A stretch of 64,000 nt of DNA from Lawsonibacter sp. (GTDB taxonomy: Bacteria; Bacillota; Clostridia; Oscillospirales; Oscillospiraceae). The stretch is taken from the NCBI GenBank assembly GCA_022801435.1, contig JAAWSG010000002.1, positions 1 through 64,000 of the forward strand, given 5' to 3'. The notes under the pieces are model-generated. The model was given only the letters and a program-made list of their open reading frames with translations, was not told where the DNA came from and did not search any database. The position numbers and the translations under genes were made by a program. This document shows, one piece after another, positions 50,155 to 58,638 of this stretch (the first letter of the stretch is position 1; each line of letters begins with the position of its first letter).

Positions 50155-50191
50155 GTGCGGAAATTGACTTTTGACCTATGCGGCCAGCATA

Positions 50192-50220
50192 TTGACAGGG
50201 GAGAAAAAAGAGAGTATACT
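50192..50220 (+). promoter_or_regulatory. Promoter of the GH26-like SLH protein gene
   Basis: TTGACA (50192-50197), 17-bp spacer, TATACT (50215-50220). Confidence 0.85.
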
Positions 50221-50288
50221 GAGACAAATTGCTGTGCATTTTTGCCAGAAAGAGGGCGCGCAGCACATTTTTTTAGGAGGGATTACAC

Positions 50289-52514
50289 TTGACAAAAAAG
50301 ACCGCGAAGCCCCTGCTGTCCTGTCTGCTGGCGGCGGCGCTGATGGCCGGACTGTGCCTGAACGCCTCCGCCATCACCTATCCCAACAGCTACTGGCCGT
50401 TACAGGACCAATGGATCTCGGCCAGTGAGGCCAAGGACCCCGACCAGATCATCTCGGTCACTCAGCGGATCTACGACCTGCTGATCCCCTACGGGCTGGA
50501 CCAGGACGTGTGCTACAATCTGGAGCCCAAGTGCGGGATGACCTCCTGGGCCTATGAGATCAAGGGAGATCTGGACAACGCCGTCCTCTGGCTCAACCGT
50601 CAGGTGGAGCTGGAGCGCTGGCTGGCCGACAATGTGGGCGGCTATCTGGACGCCATCCAGAACAACGAGGCCCGCCTGCGCTATCTGGAGGCGGCCCGGA
50701 ACCCGGCCATCTACGCCCAGACCGGCACAGGGACCTCCCCCTACGCGGCGGGCCCCCGCACTGGGACCTGGTACGGCTCCCCGGCGGACGGCTCCCGGAC
50801 GGACGGCTCCGCGGCGCTGATCTACATGGAGTTCGGGGCCAGCTACAACGCCGGCCACTGGATCGAATACTACACCGAGACCTCTGAGCTGTTCCGCCGC
50901 GCCGCCAACGGAGGTGTGGTAGAGGTGGCCTGGAACTTCGCCGCCTCCACCGCGGGCTGCCAGCAGGTCCTCAGCGCCGACAGCTACATCGCCGAAAACC
51001 TGCGGGCCCTGGGCGGGATGAACGCTACCATCCTGCTGCGCCTGGGAGCGGAGATGAACAACTGGGAGGAGTGCGACCCCGCCGTCTTCATCCAGGCGTT
51101 TCAGAAGATTGCCTCCGCCGCCCGGCAGTACTCCAACATCCAGACCGTCTTCTCCCCCGACATGATCAACAACCGGGCGGTCACGGTGGAGCAGTACTAC
51201 CCCGGGGACCAGTATGTGGACTGGGTAGGCATGTCGGTCTACCACCGCAGCAACTACGCCGGCTATAACGGGAGCAATTCCTCCTACACCATGGAGGACA
51301 CCAGCTACGGGGAGAACGCCTACTACGGCCAGGGCATCTATGACACCGACCCCCTGGTGGGCATCCAGCACATTGTGGAGGTGGCCGCCGCCCACAACAA
51401 GCCGGTCATGATCAGCGAGTGCGGCTTCCCCTACTACAACGGCAGCGAGGACACCACCGCCTATGCCGTGGACCAGCTGACCAAGTTCTACTCCTACGTA
51501 AACATGATCTACCCCCAGGTAAAGGCGGTATTCTATTTCGACATCCCCCGGGAGATTGAGGTCTACCACTACGGCCTGTCGGGGAGCTCCACCCTGAACA
51601 GCGCCTACACCAGCGCCATCCGGAACAACGGGGCCTACCTGTCTGAGGTGAACGGCTCCGCGGTGAACTGGGAGCGGCTGGACCAGAGCCAGGGCCTGCC
51701 CGGCAAGGTGAAGCTGGCGGTCTACGCCCCCCTGCCCGGTGTGGTGAACGCCTCCGTGCAGTACTTTGTGGACGGAAATCCGGTGGGGACGGTGAACCAG
51801 GCCCCCTACTATCTGGAGCTGGACACCGCCTCCTGGACCTCCGGCCAGCACACGGTCCACGCGGTGGTCACAGGCAACCAGTTCAGCCGCACCACCCCCA
51901 CCTATACGGTGAACCTCTCCGGCGGAGGCTCCGCGCCTGTCCAGCCGGACCAGCCCCAGCAGCCCGCTTCTCAGGAACCCTCCGGATGGGCCAAGGTGCT
52001 GATTGAGGAGGCGTCTGAGAAGGGCCTGCTTACCGAGCGCACCGAGGGCCTGTACAAGGAGCAGATCACCCGCCTCCAGTTCTCGGAGCTGGCGGTGAAC
52101 CTCATTGAGAAGGCCACAGGCAAGGAGATCGAGCCCGCGGAGAACACCTTTGACGACACGGATGACGTGATGGCCCTGAAGGCGGTAGCCGCCGGGGTGG
52201 CCTTTGGCAAGGGGGAGGGCAAATTCGCCCCGGACGCCAAGATTACCCGTCAGGAGATCTGCGTGATGCTCAGCAAGGTCATCGAGTACGTGGACGCGGC
52301 CAACGGCTCCACCACCCTGGAGGACACCAGCACCGAGCTGAACAGCGAGAAGTTCCATGACACCTCTGACGTAGCCTCCTGGGCGAAGACCGCGGTGGCG
52401 CTGCTGACCAACAACGAGCTGATGAGCGGTTCCAACGGCGGTATCGCCCCCAAGGCCAACACCACCGTGGAGCAGGCCATCATCCTGGCCTTGGCCCACT
52501 TCAACAGATTCTGA
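50289..52514 (+). CDS. SLH-anchored GH26-like surface protein
   Basis: A 741-residue exported protein starting with TTG 50289 behind AGGAGG. The signal peptide ends near NASA|IT. The central (beta/alpha)8-like domain (about residues 150-450) resembles GH26: RLGAEMNNW (E255, acid/base position), YYPGDQYVDWVGMSVY, and KPVMISECGF (E377, nucleophile position). In typical GH26 mannanases the Glu255 motif reads HEMN; here the His is Ala. A beta-sandwich follows (about 460-545), then three C-terminal SLH repeats (about 565-741). Likely a wall-bound enzyme or binding protein for beta-mannan-like glycans; activity is unproven. Confidence 0.8.
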   Translation: MTKKTAKPLLSCLLAAALMAGLCLNASAITYPNSYWPLQDQWISASEAKDPDQIISVTQRIYDLLIPYGLDQDVCYNLEPKCGMTSWAYEIKGDLDNAVLWLNRQVELERWLADNVGGYLDAIQNNEARLRYLEAARNPAIYAQTGTGTSPYAAGPRTGTWYGSPADGSRTDGSAALIYMEFGASYNAGHWIEYYTETSELFRRAANGGVVEVAWNFAASTAGCQQVLSADSYIAENLRALGGMNATILLRLGAEMNNWEECDPAVFIQAFQKIASAARQYSNIQTVFSPDMINNRAVTVEQYYPGDQYVDWVGMSVYHRSNYAGYNGSNSSYTMEDTSYGENAYYGQGIYDTDPLVGIQHIVEVAAAHNKPVMISECGFPYYNGSEDTTAYAVDQLTKFYSYVNMIYPQVKAVFYFDIPREIEVYHYGLSGSSTLNSAYTSAIRNNGAYLSEVNGSAVNWERLDQSQGLPGKVKLAVYAPLPGVVNASVQYFVDGNPVGTVNQAPYYLELDTASWTSGQHTVHAVVTGNQFSRTTPTYTVNLSGGGSAPVQPDQPQQPASQEPSGWAKVLIEEASEKGLLTERTEGLYKEQITRLQFSELAVNLIEKATGKEIEPAENTFDDTDDVMALKAVAAGVAFGKGEGKFAPDAKITRQEICVMLSKVIEYVDAANGSTTLEDTSTELNSEKFHDTSDVASWAKTAVALLTNNELMSGSNGGIAPKANTTVEQAIILALAHFNRF

Positions 52515-52531
52515 TTTTTCCCCAAACTGTC

Positions 52532-52565
52532 CATCCCCTCCCCTGACCGGGGAGGGGATGCTTTT
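52532..52565 (+). terminator. Terminator after the GH26-like gene, copy 1
   Basis: 12-bp perfect stem (52532-52543 / 52549-52560), TGACC loop, then CTTTT. Confidence 0.8.
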
Positions 52566-52585
52566 GATGCTGTGGGGAGACGGGC

Positions 52586-52610
52586 CCTCCCCTGACCGGG
52601 GGAGGCTTTT
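52586..52610 (+). terminator. Terminator after the GH26-like gene, copy 2
   Basis: A second hairpin with the same CCTCCCCTGACCGGGG core (52586-52605) and TTTT tail, 50 bp after the first: a tandem duplicated terminator. Confidence 0.65.
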
Positions 52611-52611
52611 G

Positions 52612-53445
52612 CTATCCTGGGCGGGAGACCCGGACCGTTCCCCCTCTGTTCTGGGGCCCTCTTCCGGCGGGGACGCTCCGTTTCACCCCCAGCTGCTCCA
52701 GGTGGGGGGCGGCCTCCTGCCAGGGGAGGAGGAAGGTGTGGATGCCCAGGCTCCGGGCCACCTCCAGCTTCCGGCGCAGGGTGTCCCCGTCGTCAAAGAG
52801 GACGAAGTGGGCCCCGCTCTCCCGGCTCATATAGGTGAAGTACCGGGCGCACAGCTCCCCGGAGAAAAAGACCGAGGGCCTGAGCTGCTCCATCCGGGCG
52901 GAGAGCTCCTCCTGGCTCAAAGGCTGGCCGCTGCCGGTGGGGGAGGGAAGGAAAAAGTCCTCCGCCACCCGCTCCAGGGCCAGCGCCAGCCGCCCCCCGC
53001 CGAACCGCTCCAGGGCCTCCTCCAGCCGCTGGCGGAGGGACCCCCCGGACAGCGCCGAGGAGACCAGCACCCGGGCCCCCGGCGCGCAGGAGGCGTACCG
53101 TTCGGGCACATACAGCGGCCAGCCCCGGCGGGAAAACTCCCCGTCCAGACGGGCGGCCAGCTGCTCCAGAGGCGGCAGCAGGCAGTCGAAGTCCAGCACC
53201 GCCCCCGCCAGCCCCCGGCTCTGACACTCGCGCAAAATGTCCTGGCTCAGGGCGGCGGCGGTCCCCAGCCCGTCATACCCCTGATCCCCCAGCATCATCA
53301 GCCCGCCCCGGGGAGGCGCGGTCCCCTCCGCCCGGAGCAGTCTGGCCCCCAGCCGGTAGCCCTGATAGGCCGGCGTTACCCTCCAGCCCTGGATCTCCCC
53401 CAGCCGGTGGGGCGGCAGGACGGCAATAAATGTATCCTCTGGCAT
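52612..53445 (-). CDS. Probable GH18-like TIM-barrel protein, degenerate
   Basis: A 277-residue protein beginning MPEDTFIAVLPPHRLGEIQG, with no clear signal peptide. LAGAVLDFDCLLP (about residues 93-105) resembles the GH18 DxxDxE strand but lacks the catalytic Glu, as in spore-coat/YaaH-like or non-catalytic GH18 proteins. The end, HFVLFDDGDTLRRKLEVARSLGIHTFLLPW, fits the last barrel strands. A role in peptidoglycan or spore contexts is a guess. ATG 53445 has a GGGGGAG site. It is divergent from the yqeG-queH operon. Confidence 0.5.
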   Translation of the reverse strand: MPEDTFIAVLPPHRLGEIQGWRVTPAYQGYRLGARLLRAEGTAPPRGGLMMLGDQGYDGLGTAAALSQDILRECQSRGLAGAVLDFDCLLPPLEQLAARLDGEFSRRGWPLYVPERYASCAPGARVLVSSALSGGSLRQRLEEALERFGGGRLALALERVAEDFFLPSPTGSGQPLSQEELSARMEQLRPSVFFSGELCARYFTYMSRESGAHFVLFDDGDTLRRKLEVARSLGIHTFLLPWQEAAPHLEQLGVKRSVPAGRGPQNRGGTVRVSRPG

Positions 53446-53458
53446 GTTCGGCTCCCCC

Positions 53459-53487
53459 TTGTCCAAAGCTTCATCCTGTGATATACT
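53459..53487 (+). promoter_or_regulatory. Promoter of the yqeG-queH operon
   Basis: TTGTCC (53459-53464), 17-bp spacer, TATACT (53482-53487). Confidence 0.7.
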
Positions 53488-53661
53488 ACGCACTACAGCC
53501 TATGAGACCGGCGGAACGAATAGAACGGGAACCCGCCGCCGGACCAATAAACCCAGACACGTCCCATGGGCGCGTGCAGGGATACGACAGGCCGTGTCCC
53601 TGCATCCGTATCACCGCGTTTGGGCTCAGGGCCGCAAATTTTGGGAAAAGGAGCGCACGCT
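53488..53661 (+). other. Long structured 5' leader of the yqeG-queH operon
   Basis: About 170 nt between the promoter and the GTG start. It contains CCGGCGG...CCGCCGG pairing and a 12-bp stem near 53577-53606 (TGCAGGGATACG with CGTGTCCCTGCA). No known riboswitch consensus was recognised; a preQ1 aptamer was considered because of queH and not found. Confidence 0.45.
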
Positions 53662-54168
53662 GTGTCCATCTCACTCATACCCCGGGGGGTGTACCCCTCC
53701 ATCACGGCGATTCCGCCCGCGGCGCTGAGGGAGCGGGGAATCCGTCTGGTCCTGGCCGACCTGGACAACACCCTGGTCCCCTACAGGGAGCTGGAGCCGC
53801 CGGCCAAACTCATAGCCTGGAAGGAGGAGCTGGAGACGGTGGGAATCGCCCTCTTTCTCCTGTCCAACAGCCGCAAGCCGGACCGCCCCCGGCTCTTTGC
53901 CCAAAAACTGGGGATTCCCTTTCTGGGCCGGGCGGGCAAACCCAGGCGGGCGGGCTATTTCCAGGCCATGGAGCGCATGGGGGCAGGTCCGGAGCAGACC
54001 GTCATGGTGGGGGACCAGATTTTTACCGATATCCTGGGGGCCAGCCGGGCCGGTGTCGTTCCGCTCCTGGTGGAGCCCATCCGGCTGGCGGGCAATCCGG
54101 GCCGGTATCTGCGCTACTGGGGGGAGACTCCCATGCGGCTGCTGGGAAGAAGGAGGCCCTTTGTATGA
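53662..54168 (+). CDS. YqeG-family HAD phosphatase
   Basis: A 168-residue HAD-IIIA phosphatase, normal length for YqeG. Motif I is LADLDNTLVPY (D-x-D nucleophile pair), motif II LLSNSRK, and motif III VMVGDQIFTDILGA. The family dephosphorylates phosphatidylglycerophosphate or small phosphometabolites. The start is GTG 53662 with AAAGGAG 8 bases upstream; the open frame extends upstream through the leader but without a site. First gene of a five-gene operon with ATGA overlaps. Confidence 0.88.
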   Translation: MSISLIPRGVYPSITAIPPAALRERGIRLVLADLDNTLVPYRELEPPAKLIAWKEELETVGIALFLLSNSRKPDRPRLFAQKLGIPFLGRAGKPRRAGYFQAMERMGAGPEQTVMVGDQIFTDILGASRAGVVPLLVEPIRLAGNPGRYLRYWGETPMRLLGRRRPFV

Positions 54169-55016
54169 GCGCGAAATTCGGACCCGCGGGCAACTGCGGC
54201 AGCTTTTCCCAAACCCACAAGTCCTCCCTGGACGCGCCGGCTTGGATTGCGGAATTTGGGCTGGACTGCTACGAATACCAGTGCGGCAAGGGGGTGCGGG
54301 TGGGGGAGGATACCGCCCGGAAGCTGGGGGAGAACGCCCGGGCGGCGGGGATCACCCTCTCTCTCCACGCCCCCTACTTCATCAACCTGGCCAACCCGGA
54401 GCGGATTTTGCAAAATAACGGCTACGTGCTGGTCTCCTGCGCGCTGGCGGAGTGGATGGGAGCGGGGCGGGTGGTGGTCCACACCGGGGCGCTCATGGGC
54501 CGCTCCCGCCGGGAGGCGCTGGACATCGCCAAACAGGGGCTGCGGGCGCTGCTGACCGTGGTTGACAACGCTGGCCTGGGCCATATCGCCCTGTGTCCCG
54601 AGACCATGGGCAAGCTCAACCAGCTGGGGGACCTGGAGGAGGTGCTGGAGCTGTGTACCCTGGATGCCCGCCTGGTCCCCTGCATCGACTTCGGCCATTT
54701 GTACGCCCGCTCTCTGGGGGCGGACGACGGCCAGGAGGCGTTTTGCAGAATGCTGGACCGGGTGGAGGAAGTCCTGGGCCGGGAGCGGGCCTCGGTCTTT
54801 CACAGCCACTTCTCCCACATTGAGTTCACCCCCAAGGGCGGGGAGAAGTGCCACCGCACCTTTGAGGAGGACGGCGGCTACGGTCCGGACTGGACGCCCC
54901 TGGCCCGGGAGGTGGCCCGCCGGGGCTGGTCACCCACCTTCATCTGCGAGTCCGCCGGGACCCAGGCGGAGGACGCGCTGGTCATGAAACAAATCTATCA
55001 GGAGTGTTTGCTATGA
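54165..55016 (+). CDS. AP endonuclease IV-like TIM-barrel protein
   Basis: A 283-residue (beta/alpha)8 protein of the endonuclease IV/xylose-isomerase-like superfamily. Metal ligands are visible: SLHAPYF, VVHTGA, CPETMGK, CIDFGHLYAR, FSHIEF and FICESAG. These match endonuclease IV, which cleaves at abasic sites, but the protein lacks parts of the usual DNA-binding loops I can identify, so an isomerase-like role is possible. It is coupled to yqeG and to the peptidase gene by ATGA overlaps. Confidence 0.8.
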   Translation: MSAKFGPAGNCGSFSQTHKSSLDAPAWIAEFGLDCYEYQCGKGVRVGEDTARKLGENARAAGITLSLHAPYFINLANPERILQNNGYVLVSCALAEWMGAGRVVVHTGALMGRSRREALDIAKQGLRALLTVVDNAGLGHIALCPETMGKLNQLGDLEEVLELCTLDARLVPCIDFGHLYARSLGADDGQEAFCRMLDRVEEVLGRERASVFHSHFSHIEFTPKGGEKCHRTFEEDGGYGPDWTPLAREVARRGWSPTFICESAGTQAEDALVMKQIYQECLL

Positions 55017-56077
55017 ATCATATGGACAAAATTGCGGCCCAGCTGCCTGAGTACGGCCTGGACGCCATGCTCATCACCAGCGATTCCGGGGAGCGGTACG
55101 CCCTGGACTTCCACGGGGAGGGTGTGCTTCTCATCGCCCGGGAGGGGGCCCGCTACATCACCGACGGCCGGTACATTGAGGCCGCCCGGGAGCGGGTGAC
55201 CGGCGCGGAGGTCTGCCTGGCCACCGCGGAGAAGGGGCATATGGAGCTGGCCAAGGAGTACATCCAGGGGCGGGCGCTGCACAACGTGGGCTTTGAGAGC
55301 GGCGCCATGACGGTGGACGGGGAGAAAAAGTACGCCCAGGAGCTGCCCTGCATCCTCACCCCCGCCCAGAAGCTGCTGGACGGTCTGCGGGCCTCCAAGG
55401 ACCCCTGGGAGCAGGACCGGATACGCCAGGCCCAGGCCATCACCGACGAGAGCTTCCGGGCCATCCTGAACTTCATCCGCCCCGGCATGACCGAGCAGGA
55501 GATCGCCGCCCGCCTGGTCTATGAGATGCTCAGCCGGGGTGCGGAGCGCACCTCCTTCGACCCCATTGTGGCCGCCGGCGCCAACGGCTCCCGGCCCCAC
55601 GCCGTCCCCGGTGCGCGGGTGGTGGAGGAGGGTATGTTCATCACCATGGACTTCGGCTGCAAGGTGGGGGGGTATTGCTCGGACATGACCCGCACCGTGG
55701 CCCTGGGCCACCCCACCCAGGAGATGGAGGAGGTTTATGCTGCCGTCCTGGCCGCCCAGAAGGCGGGGATTCAGGCGGCCCGGGCGGGGGTCCCCGGCAG
55801 CGAGATTGACGCCGCCGCCCGCCGCTCCCTCCAGGACGCGGGGTACGGGGCGTACTTTACCCACGGCTTTGGCCACTCTCTGGGGCTGGACATCCACGAA
55901 AAGCCCAACGCCAGCACCACAGAGAAGGGGGAGATGCCCGTGGGCGCGGTCATCTCCGCCGAGCCCGGGGTCTACCTCCCGGGGCGGTTCGGGGTACGGA
56001 TTGAGGACGTGCTGATTCTGAACGAGACGGGCTGTGAGGACATCACCCGCTCCCCCAAGGATCTGATTGTACTGTAG
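55013..56077 (+). CDS. Xaa-Pro dipeptidase/aminopeptidase, M24 family
   Basis: A 354-residue metallopeptidase of the pita-bread fold, cleaving next to proline. The N-terminal creatinase-like domain spans about 1-130. Metal ligands in the catalytic domain are MDFGCKVGGYCSDMTRTV (two Asp), HGFGHSLGLDIHE (His), ISAEPGVY (Glu) and VRIEDVL (Glu). The ATG overlaps the previous stop. In many Firmicutes this gene precedes efp; here the next gene is a SLOG-family protein. Confidence 0.92.
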   Translation: MNHMDKIAAQLPEYGLDAMLITSDSGERYALDFHGEGVLLIAREGARYITDGRYIEAARERVTGAEVCLATAEKGHMELAKEYIQGRALHNVGFESGAMTVDGEKKYAQELPCILTPAQKLLDGLRASKDPWEQDRIRQAQAITDESFRAILNFIRPGMTEQEIAARLVYEMLSRGAERTSFDPIVAAGANGSRPHAVPGARVVEEGMFITMDFGCKVGGYCSDMTRTVALGHPTQEMEEVYAAVLAAQKAGIQAARAGVPGSEIDAAARRSLQDAGYGAYFTHGFGHSLGLDIHEKPNASTTEKGEMPVGAVISAEPGVYLPGRFGVRIEDVLILNETGCEDITRSPKDLIVL

Positions 56078-56110
56078 CGGCCCGGGCGGAAGAAAAGGGA
56101 GGGACTTCTG

Positions 56111-56626
56111 ATGCAAAAAAAGGATACCTGCTGCTTCACCGGACACCGGCCGGATAAGCTGCCCTGGGGGACGGACGAGGGGGACCCCCGGTGCGGGCGG
56201 CTGAAGGCGGGCATCCTGCGGGCGGCGGAGGAGGTCTACCGCCAGGGGACCCGGCATTTTATCAGCGGCATGGCCCGGGGGTGCGACCTGTACTTTGCCG
56301 AGGCGGTGCTGGACCTGCGGGAGCGCCTGCCGGGAATCACCTTGGAGTGCGCCCGCCCCTGTGAGAGCCAGGCGGACCGCTGGCCCCGGGAGGAGCGGGG
56401 GCGCTACCAGGCCATTCTGGAGCGCTGCAACTATGAGACCCTGGTCCAGCGGCACTATGACCGCTTCTGCATGATGCGGCGCAACCGGTATATGGCGGAC
56501 CGCTCCAGCCGGCTGCTGGCGGTGTACAACGGGGTCCCCAAGGGCGGGACCTACCAGACCCTGCTGTACGCCATGAGCCACGGACTGGACATCCATATTT
56601 TAGAGCTGGAGGAGTTTTGCGGATGA
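56111..56626 (+). CDS. SLOG-family (YpsA/DUF1273-like) protein
   Basis: A 171-residue Rossmann-like protein. TCCFTGHRPDKLPWG is the YpsA/DUF1273 signature, followed by FISGMARGCDLYFAEAVLDL, also typical. SLOG proteins are predicted to bind nucleotides or cyclic nucleotide-type ligands. YpsA in Bacillus affects cell division and stress survival (family knowledge). The stop overlaps the start of queH. Confidence 0.85.
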   Translation: MQKKDTCCFTGHRPDKLPWGTDEGDPRCGRLKAGILRAAEEVYRQGTRHFISGMARGCDLYFAEAVLDLRERLPGITLECARPCESQADRWPREERGRYQAILERCNYETLVQRHYDRFCMMRRNRYMADRSSRLLAVYNGVPKGGTYQTLLYAMSHGLDIHILELEEFCG

Positions 56627-57195
56627 ACACCCTGATGCACATCTGCTGCGCGCCCTGCGCCAACCAGCCCGTGGCCCAGCTGCGGGAGGAGGGAGTGCAG
56701 GTCGCCGGTTTCTGGTTCAACCCCAACATCCACCCCTATACCGAGTACCAGGCCAGGAAGCACGCTTTGGAGGAGTACGCCAAACAGGCCGGCCTGAAGC
56801 TGATTGTGGGGGGGACCTACGACCTGCGCCCCTTTATCACCGCGGTGGCGGGGGACATTGACGGCCGGTGCGCCTACTGCTACCGGGTGCGGCTGGAGCA
56901 GACCGCCCGCTTCGCCAAGGAAAACGGGTACGACAGCTTCACCACCTCCCTGCTCATCTCCCCCTACCAGAACCATGAGGCCATCGTCCAGACGGGCCGG
57001 GAGCTGGGGGATGCCTATGGGGTCCCCTTTCTCTGCCGGGATTTCCGGCCCCTGTTCCAGGCGGGGCAGGAGTACGCCCGGGCCCACGGCTTCTATATGC
57101 AGAAGTACTGCGGCTGTATTTTCAGCGAGGAGGACCGGTACATGGCCCGAAAGCGGCGGAAGAAGGAACAGCAGACCCCTCCCGCACAGGGGTAA
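56623..57195 (+). CDS. queH: Epoxyqueuosine reductase QueH
   Basis: A 190-residue enzyme for the last step of queuosine tRNA modification, reducing epoxyqueuosine to queuosine. The N-terminal HICCAPC cluster (C8, C9, C12), a middle CAYCYR pair and the KYCGCIFS motif provide Fe-S and metal ligands of the QueH (DUF208) family. It replaces the cobalamin-dependent QueG found elsewhere. ATG 56623 overlaps the SLOG gene stop. The rest of the queuosine pathway is outside the window. Confidence 0.93.
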   Translation: MNTLMHICCAPCANQPVAQLREEGVQVAGFWFNPNIHPYTEYQARKHALEEYAKQAGLKLIVGGTYDLRPFITAVAGDIDGRCAYCYRVRLEQTARFAKENGYDSFTTSLLISPYQNHEAIVQTGRELGDAYGVPFLCRDFRPLFQAGQEYARAHGFYMQKYCGCIFSEEDRYMARKRRKKEQQTPPAQG

Positions 57196-57246
57196 CGGAC
57201 GGACAGAAAACCTCTCCCGCGCGGGGTTACATAGATGAACAAAAAA
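57176..57246. repeat. Imperfect direct repeats after queH
   Basis: Two roughly 35-bp units (57176-57210 and 57211-57246), each with a CCTCCC/CTCTCCC...GGGG hairpin and a GGA(T/C)G-AA tail. The related terminator hairpin at 57243-57276 follows. The first unit overlaps the queH stop. Confidence 0.5.
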
Positions 57247-57276
57247 CCTCTCCCCGGCGTGCCGGGGAGAGGTTTT
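57243..57276. terminator. Terminator between queH and the LCP gene
   Basis: A 15-16-bp stem AAAACCTCTCCCCGG... / CCGGGGAGAGGTTTT with a short loop. The T-run serves the plus strand and the A-run the convergent LCP gene. Confidence 0.85.
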
Positions 57277-57303
57277 CATCTAGTTTAAGGGAAGGGGAGA
57301 TAT

Positions 57304-58437
57304 TTAACGGTAGCCCTGGGCCTTAGCGATGTTCATGTCGTCCAGGGACATCTCCCGGGTGTAGGGGTTGAGCAGGCGGTTGACCGTCTCCACGGTTTTT
57401 TCCGGGTCCAGCTCGTAGCAGTAGGTATACTTGCGGTAGACCGCGTCCCCCCGACCCTCCAGGGTGGCGGTCTCCACGCCGGAGGACAGGTCCACATTCA
57501 CCGCCTGGGAGGCGAAGTAGAGCATATCGTTCAGGGCCAGGTCGGTGGAGACGTTTTTGTTAAAGGTCTCCACGAAGCTGTTGATCTTGGTCAGGCTGCT
57601 CCAGGACAGGACCTTTTTGGCCAGGGCGATGAGGAGCTTCTGCTGGGTCTGGGTGCGGCCCACATCGGTATAGCCGGAGCCGTCGTTATTTTTCCGGAAG
57701 CGGGCCACCTCCATCGCCTGCTGGCCCGAGAGGTGGTACTGGCCCTGGGTGTAGTGGATGGACAGGTTCTGGGCGGGGTCGTCGTAGTTCATATTGCAGG
57801 GGACGTAGAAGTCGATGCCCCCCAGATTGTCCACCAGCCGGATAAAGCCCTTGATGTTCACTTTGATGTAGTAGTCGATGGGGATGCCCAGCATTTGGGA
57901 GATATCCTCCACCCGCTGCTCCACCCCGCCCTTGCCGTAGACCAGCTTGGGGTTTTCCGAGCTGCGGGCGATGAGGGTATCCCGGGGGATCGAGACCACC
58001 CCCACCTTCTGGTTGGGTACGTCATAGGTCATAACCATCATGGTGTCGGTGCGGTAGCCCTCCACGTCGGTGGCGGCCAGGAGGACGGTGTAGACCTGCT
58101 CCCGCCTGACCAGGGGTTCGGGCTTGTTGGGGTCCTCCACAGGCACGCTCCCATCCCCGGTCCCCGCGGGGGTATCGGAGGGCAGCACGGTATTCTGGCT
58201 GGGCGGGGGTACGGGGGCCTGGGCGGGCAGGCGGATAAGGAACCGCGCCCCCAGGTAGACCGCCACGATGACCGCGGACACCACGGCCAGGCAGGAGTAC
58301 AGCCCCCAGAACAGCCTCCGGCCCGCCGAGCGGCGTCTGGGGGGATGGGGCGCTCTGCGCGGGGCCTGCCGCCGCGGGGGAGCGGCTCTTCGCCCTCCGG
58401 AGCGGCGGCGCTGCATGTCAATATATCTCTCTTCCAA
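57304..58437 (-). CDS. LytR-CpsA-Psr (LCP) family wall glycopolymer transferase
   Basis: A 377-residue membrane-anchored protein. An Arg/Pro-rich cytoplasmic N-terminus (about residues 1-45) and one membrane helix (about 47-70) precede an extracellular LCP domain (about 115-330) with TDVEGYRTDTMMVMTYD, VSIPRDT and the basic RFRKNNDGSGYTDVGRTQTQQ. LCP enzymes attach teichoic acid-like or other polymers to peptidoglycan, which fits the SLH proteins that bind such polymers. I chose TTG 58437 because AGGGAGG lies 7 bases upstream; the ATG at 58416 lacks a good site. Confidence 0.9.
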   Translation of the reverse strand: MEERYIDMQRRRSGGRRAAPPRRQAPRRAPHPPRRRSAGRRLFWGLYSCLAVVSAVIVAVYLGARFLIRLPAQAPVPPPSQNTVLPSDTPAGTGDGSVPVEDPNKPEPLVRREQVYTVLLAATDVEGYRTDTMMVMTYDVPNQKVGVVSIPRDTLIARSSENPKLVYGKGGVEQRVEDISQMLGIPIDYYIKVNIKGFIRLVDNLGGIDFYVPCNMNYDDPAQNLSIHYTQGQYHLSGQQAMEVARFRKNNDGSGYTDVGRTQTQQKLLIALAKKVLSWSSLTKINSFVETFNKNVSTDLALNDMLYFASQAVNVDLSSGVETATLEGRGDAVYRKYTYCYELDPEKTVETVNRLLNPYTREMSLDDMNIAKAQGYR

Positions 58438-58477
58438 AAGGGGTCCCTCCCTGCGCAGGTATCCAGTATTCCAAAGT

Positions 58478-58506
58478 ATTATAATCTCTTCGACGCTGTT
58501 CGGCAA
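58478..58506 (-). promoter_or_regulatory. LCP gene promoter
   Basis: Minus-strand TTGCCG (58506-58501), 17-bp spacer, TATAAT (58483-58478). Confidence 0.7.
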
Positions 58507-58638
58507 GAGCAAAGGAGGAAGTTCACGAAAAATTAAGATTTAGGCCCCATCCCGCCGGAGGGTATATCCCGGAGAAAATAGGAAATACTGGGAACAGTTA
58601 AAATTTGGGGCGTCCGCCCCGGAAGGGATGTGATGTAT

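Noticed and set aside
50400..52499. 699-codon minus-strand frame opposite the GH26-like gene
   Set aside because: No start signal or recognisable domain; His/Gly/Leu-rich translation typical of a shadow frame.
53488..53661. preQ1 riboswitch before the queH operon
   Set aside because: No preQ1 core sequence recognised; kept only as an unassigned structured leader.
58570..58620. ECF-like GGAAC...CGTC box before the gene at 58639
   Set aside because: Spacing and flanks are poor compared with the repeated boxes at 36449-36540.
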